A DNA stretch of 64,000 bases from Neobacillus cucumis. GTDB lineage: Bacteria > Bacillota > Bacilli > Bacillales_B > DSM-18226. The translations under genes were made by a program, and so were the position numbers. Below the pieces are notes generated by a model. That model made no database searches. It was not told the origin of the DNA and was given only the letters and a program-made list of their open reading frames with translations. This document shows positions 61,572 to 64,000 of the stretch, piece by piece; positions within the stretch are counted from its first letter, which is position 1; the number at the start of each line of letters is the position of its first letter. The DNA is taken from the NCBI RefSeq assembly GCF_016107705.1, contig NZ_JAEHGC010000017.1:1-64000 (forward strand), read 5' to 3'.

Positions 61572-61747
61572 AGTGACATTAATCTTCTTTTTGCTTTAAC
61601 AGCAGCTTGATCTGGTGTGCTGCCATGCTCGATTACGGCTTTTTTGCCCATTCGAGCATAAACCTTGATCCGGTGTCTCACTTGATAGACCCTAAAATAA
61701 ATTCCATCCTCTTCATACGCAGAAACGGCTGCCATTGGACTTTTCAT
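61568..61747 (-). CDS. Small hypothetical protein (59 aa)
   Basis: ATG 61747 has AAAGGT 9 nt upstream. The 59-aa product reads MKSPMAAVSAYEEDG..RVYQVRHRIKVYARMG..KAKRRLMSL: basic, with beta-strand-like alternation and a C-terminal helix. The stop codon and part of the last Leu codon fall in the first (leftward) repeat of the minisatellite, so the repeat forms its 3' untranslated region. No family recognised. Confidence 0.65.
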   Translation of the reverse strand: MKSPMAAVSAYEEDGIYFRVYQVRHRIKVYARMGKKAVIEHGSTPDQAAVKAKRRLMSL

Positions 61748-61862
61748 ACATTCACAACCTTTCGGATTATACAGAGTAATTCTGCATTTTTATGAAAAAT
61801 CCTTGTGAATGTTTTGTTACAATTTTTGTGTCGTAATCTATCGTATAACTGAAGTTAGATGT

Positions 61863-62711
61863 TTAAAATAACATTTTCAAATATTTCTCGAAGTGGACTC
61901 CTTCTACACTAGGAACTTGCTCTTTGGAGGAATCCTGTATGGCCGCTGTCAGAAATGCCTCAGCAAGCTGTACAGATTTTTCCAAGCTCTCCCCGCGCAT
62001 CATGCTTCCCATAATCACCGATGCAAATAAATCACCCGTACCAGAATAGCTCATACCGTTATACTCCATCGCACGATAAAAGGTTTTGTCTCCGTCCAAA
62101 TACATATTTCCGATATATTGCTTATCTGAATCTGCTGACGGTGGATTCATTCCAGTAATAATAACCTGAGCGCCAGATTCCTGTTGCAAAATATTCCCTG
62201 CTTCTTCGACCGCTTTTAGATAGTCCCTTTCATTCGAATAACGATGCAGCTTTTTATAAGAAATCCCGGATAATAAACAGCACTCCGTAACATTTGGTGT
62301 AATCACATCTGCACGCTTCACCAGTTCCCTCATTAATACCAGCAATTTATCGGTAAAAAGCTTATAGACTTCTCCTAAATCCCCCATTACCGGATCAACT
62401 AGTAAAAGCGTATCGTTTGTTTGGAATTTCTCTAAAAAAAGAAAAATATTATGAATTTGCTCTTCACCGGTAACGAAGCCTGTGTGGATTCCATCAAAGG
62501 TAACATCAAGCTTGCTCCATTCCTCAATGAAATATTTCATTTTAGATGTAAAATCTTCACAATAAAAACTTGGATAACCAGTTTGCGCCGTCAATATGGC
62601 CGTTGGTAAAGGACATGCCTGTACGCCCATTACCGAAAGAACCGGTATCGCGGCTGTTAATGAACATTTTCCAAAAGATGATAAATCCTGTATTACAGCA
62701 ACTTTTTTCAT
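61863..62711 (-). CDS. pdxK: Pyridoxal/pyridoxamine kinase
   Basis: The 282-aa ribokinase-family protein is of the PdxK/PdxY type: VAVIQDLSSFGKCSLTAAIP at the N-terminus, VDPVMGDLGEVY and the C-terminal YSGTGDLFASVI anion hole with the catalytic Asp. It phosphorylates B6 vitamers in salvage. ATG 62711 has GGGGG upstream. The divergent ECF S-component 170 bp away is a candidate B6 transporter. Confidence 0.9.
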   Translation of the reverse strand: MKKVAVIQDLSSFGKCSLTAAIPVLSVMGVQACPLPTAILTAQTGYPSFYCEDFTSKMKYFIEEWSKLDVTFDGIHTGFVTGEEQIHNIFLFLEKFQTNDTLLLVDPVMGDLGEVYKLFTDKLLVLMRELVKRADVITPNVTECCLLSGISYKKLHRYSNERDYLKAVEEAGNILQQESGAQVIITGMNPPSADSDKQYIGNMYLDGDKTFYRAMEYNGMSYSGTGDLFASVIMGSMMRGESLEKSVQLAEAFLTAAIQDSSKEQVPSVEGVHFEKYLKMLF

Positions 62712-62882
62712 AATAACCCCCATAAGGCTGACCGTCTTAAACCTTTTTCATATTACCACAAATAAAGAATTTGGAAAATTCCTTTACTAACTGACCATAT
62801 AGTTTTTTAATAAATTGACACTTTTATATATGCCAGTCATTTGCTAAAATCATAGAAAATTCAGTTAAGAAGGGTTAAAACT

Positions 62883-63422
62883 ATGCAAACTACACAAACT
62901 TATTCAAAGCCAGGTTACAAAACGTTTGATTTAATTCTTACTTCCATGCTAATTGCACTTGTTTTCCTATCTACTTTCTTGAACATTAAACTGCCAATTG
63001 CAGCAAATGGAGGTTTAGTTCATCTAGGGACTGCAATGCTTTTTATCGCAGCAATTCTTTTTGGTCCTAAAAAGGCGGCTCTTGCTGGTGCGATCGGAAT
63101 GGCATTATTTGATCTCGCTGGAGGTTGGGCGTTGTGGGCACCGATTACCTTTGTTTCCCGTGCTCTGCAGGGATATATCGTTGGTAAAATTGCTTGGTCA
63201 AATGGCCGTAATGGCAATAGCATTGCTTTCAATTTAATTGGTACAATCGTTTCAATGCCAGTAATGATTGCTGTTTATTACATTGGTGAAGTTATTCTAT
63301 ACGGTAATTGGGTTGCACCCGTAGCTTCGATACCTGGAGACGTAGTTCAAAATGTATTAGGAGTTATTGTTGCCCTTCCGGTTAGTGCTGCATTGAAAAA
63401 AGTTCCTTATTTTAATCGGTAA
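62883..63422 (+). CDS. ECF transporter S component (possibly for vitamin B6)
   Basis: The 179-aa membrane protein has five to six TM segments and the ECF S-component layout: LTSMLIALVFLST near the N-terminus, an LVHLGTAMLFIAAILFGPKKAALAGAIGMALFDL core. Position opposite pyridoxal kinase suggests pyridoxine/pyridoxal uptake (PdxU-like) through the shared EcfAA'T module, which is not in the window. Thiamine-precursor uptake is an alternative. AGAAGGG precedes the ATG. Confidence 0.8.
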   Translation: MQTTQTYSKPGYKTFDLILTSMLIALVFLSTFLNIKLPIAANGGLVHLGTAMLFIAAILFGPKKAALAGAIGMALFDLAGGWALWAPITFVSRALQGYIVGKIAWSNGRNGNSIAFNLIGTIVSMPVMIAVYYIGEVILYGNWVAPVASIPGDVVQNVLGVIVALPVSAALKKVPYFNR

Positions 63423-63423
63423 C

Positions 63424-63476
63424 TCAAAAAGAGGATGTTCCAAGCCTTAATTTACCTTTTTGGAACATCCTCTTTC
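63424..63476. terminator. Bidirectional terminator
   Basis: AAAGAGGATGTTCCAA and TTGGAACATCCTCTTT form a 16-bp stem between convergent genes. Confidence 0.9.
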
Positions 63477-63558
63477 ATTTACTTCTTCAGCTGTTTTTTA
63501 AGTTAAGAAAAGATAATTGGTCAACTTATTTCTCGCATTACGCAATAATGAAAATGCT

Positions 63559-64000
63559 TTATTTAGGGAAATCATATAATATAGCCGGATTATCGACGAG
63601 AATTTGCTTGCGAATTTTATCTACTGGTGATTGTTCTGCAAGCAAATCAAGCATAAGTGCGTTATCTGGCATTGCTTTTTTTGCATCATTTAGGCTGGGA
63701 TGTGGCCAATCTGTTCCCCAAACTAATCGTTCCGGTGCCAATCTCACATATTCTTTTCCCACTTTTACCGTATCCGAAAAAGTTGGCTCCCCTTCTAATG
63801 AATCATGATATAAACCCGAGAGTTTTACCCACGCATTCCCATATTCAATAAGATTGCCTATTACTTTGAAGGCAGGGTGATTTGTCCCACCTGGTTGTGG
63901 AATATGACCCCGGTGATCCAATACAATTGGTGTCGGCAGCTCCAATAAAAGGCTTTGTAATTCCACAGTATCCTCCGCACTCATCCAAAAAGAGACATGC
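63559..64000 (-). CDS. Amidohydrolase (2-pyrone-4,6-dicarboxylate lactonase-like), partial
   Basis: This is the C-terminal part of a TIM-barrel amidohydrolase; the frame runs off the window end (HVSFWMSAED at the edge), so the start is outside. IVLDHRGHIPQPGG, VKLSGLY, LVWGTDWPHP (the metal-ligand Asp region) and the terminal NPAILYDF are typical of the amidohydrolase-2 / LigI-like group that opens lactones or removes carboxyl groups. Substrate unknown. Confidence 0.85.
   Translation of the reverse strand, partial: HVSFWMSAEDTVELQSLLLELPTPIVLDHRGHIPQPGGTNHPAFKVIGNLIEYGNAWVKLSGLYHDSLEGEPTFSDTVKVGKEYVRLAPERLVWGTDWPHPSLNDAKKAMPDNALMLDLLAEQSPVDKIRKQILVDNPAILYDFPK

Noticed and set aside
1..64000. 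tRNA, rRNA, prophage or insertion-sequence genes
   Set aside because: No cloverleaf, rRNA core, integrase, transposase or phage structural genes were recognised anywhere in the window.

Overview
The window looks like chromosomal DNA of a low-GC, spore-forming Bacillaceae (Bacillus sensu lato; Neobacillus or a relative is plausible but not proven). Reasons: A+T-rich intergenic DNA, strong AGGAGG-type ribosome sites, frequent TTG/GTG starts, Bacillus-type genes (ccpN-yqfL, pucABCDE, azlCD, a YkvP-like spore protein, DUF3231) and families of small palindromic intergenic repeats. I see no tRNA, rRNA, CRISPR array, prophage or intact insertion sequence.

Layout. (1) 0-7.3 kb, minus strand: ccpN - PPDK regulatory protein - ppdK, a gluconeogenic switch unit; a MutM/Nei-like glycosylase; a LysP-like permease with a long structured leader. 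(2) 7.3-13.6 kb: a MocR regulator divergent from a DMT exporter, a TerC-family protein, and a ddlR-ddl pair (MocR regulator plus D-Ala-D-Ala ligase). (3) 13.8-21 kb: a class V aminotransferase with DUF1904, a 42-aa coiled-coil gene, and the xanthine dehydrogenase set pucD-E-C-A with pucB. (4) 21-28.4 kb: DMT exporter and LysR, a second LysR divergent from a nitrilase, a HAD phosphatase, DUF1284, and a CshA-like DEAD-box helicase. (5) 28.6-33.8 kb: two aldo/keto reductases, a frameshifted MFS gene, a double carboxymuconolactone decarboxylase-domain protein with a divergent TetR, and a MaoC-like hydratase. (6) 34.2-40 kb: DMT exporter with a possible leader peptide, a quinone/electrophile-response operon (DoxX plus two ring-cleaving dioxygenases) under two MhqR-type operators, and a MerR regulator divergent from a zinc alcohol dehydrogenase. 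(7) 40-48.4 kb: LysR/MFS pair, trmL, a secreted parallel beta-helix protein of about 960 aa, and a LysE exporter with a divergent MocR. (8) 48.6-52.8 kb: genes that look spore-associated (DUF3231, glycosyltransferase-LysM) with several microproteins and a pyridoxamine-oxidase-fold stress protein. (9) 53-59.2 kb: aldehyde dehydrogenase plus an AlsS-like thiamine-diphosphate enzyme, and a MocR regulator divergent from azlCD. (10) 59.6-64 kb: a membrane-anchored L,D-transpeptidase, a gene fragment, a 59-aa gene whose stop codon lies in a 14-bp minisatellite, pyridoxal kinase divergent from an ECF S-component, and a partial amidohydrolase.

The recurring architecture is a local regulator divergent from a transporter or enzyme, often with a readable operator between them: three divergent MocR pairs plus ddlR-ddl, LysR-nitrilase, TetR-CMD, MerR-ADH. 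The least explained signals are the roughly 180-nt structured leader upstream of the lysP-like gene (consensus promoter, cre-like site, branched fold ending in a U-run), the apparent AUU start of ccpN, the minisatellite at the end of the 59-aa gene, and the giant beta-helix protein. Starts were moved from the longest reading frame where a Shine-Dalgarno site or family length supports it; each such choice is stated.
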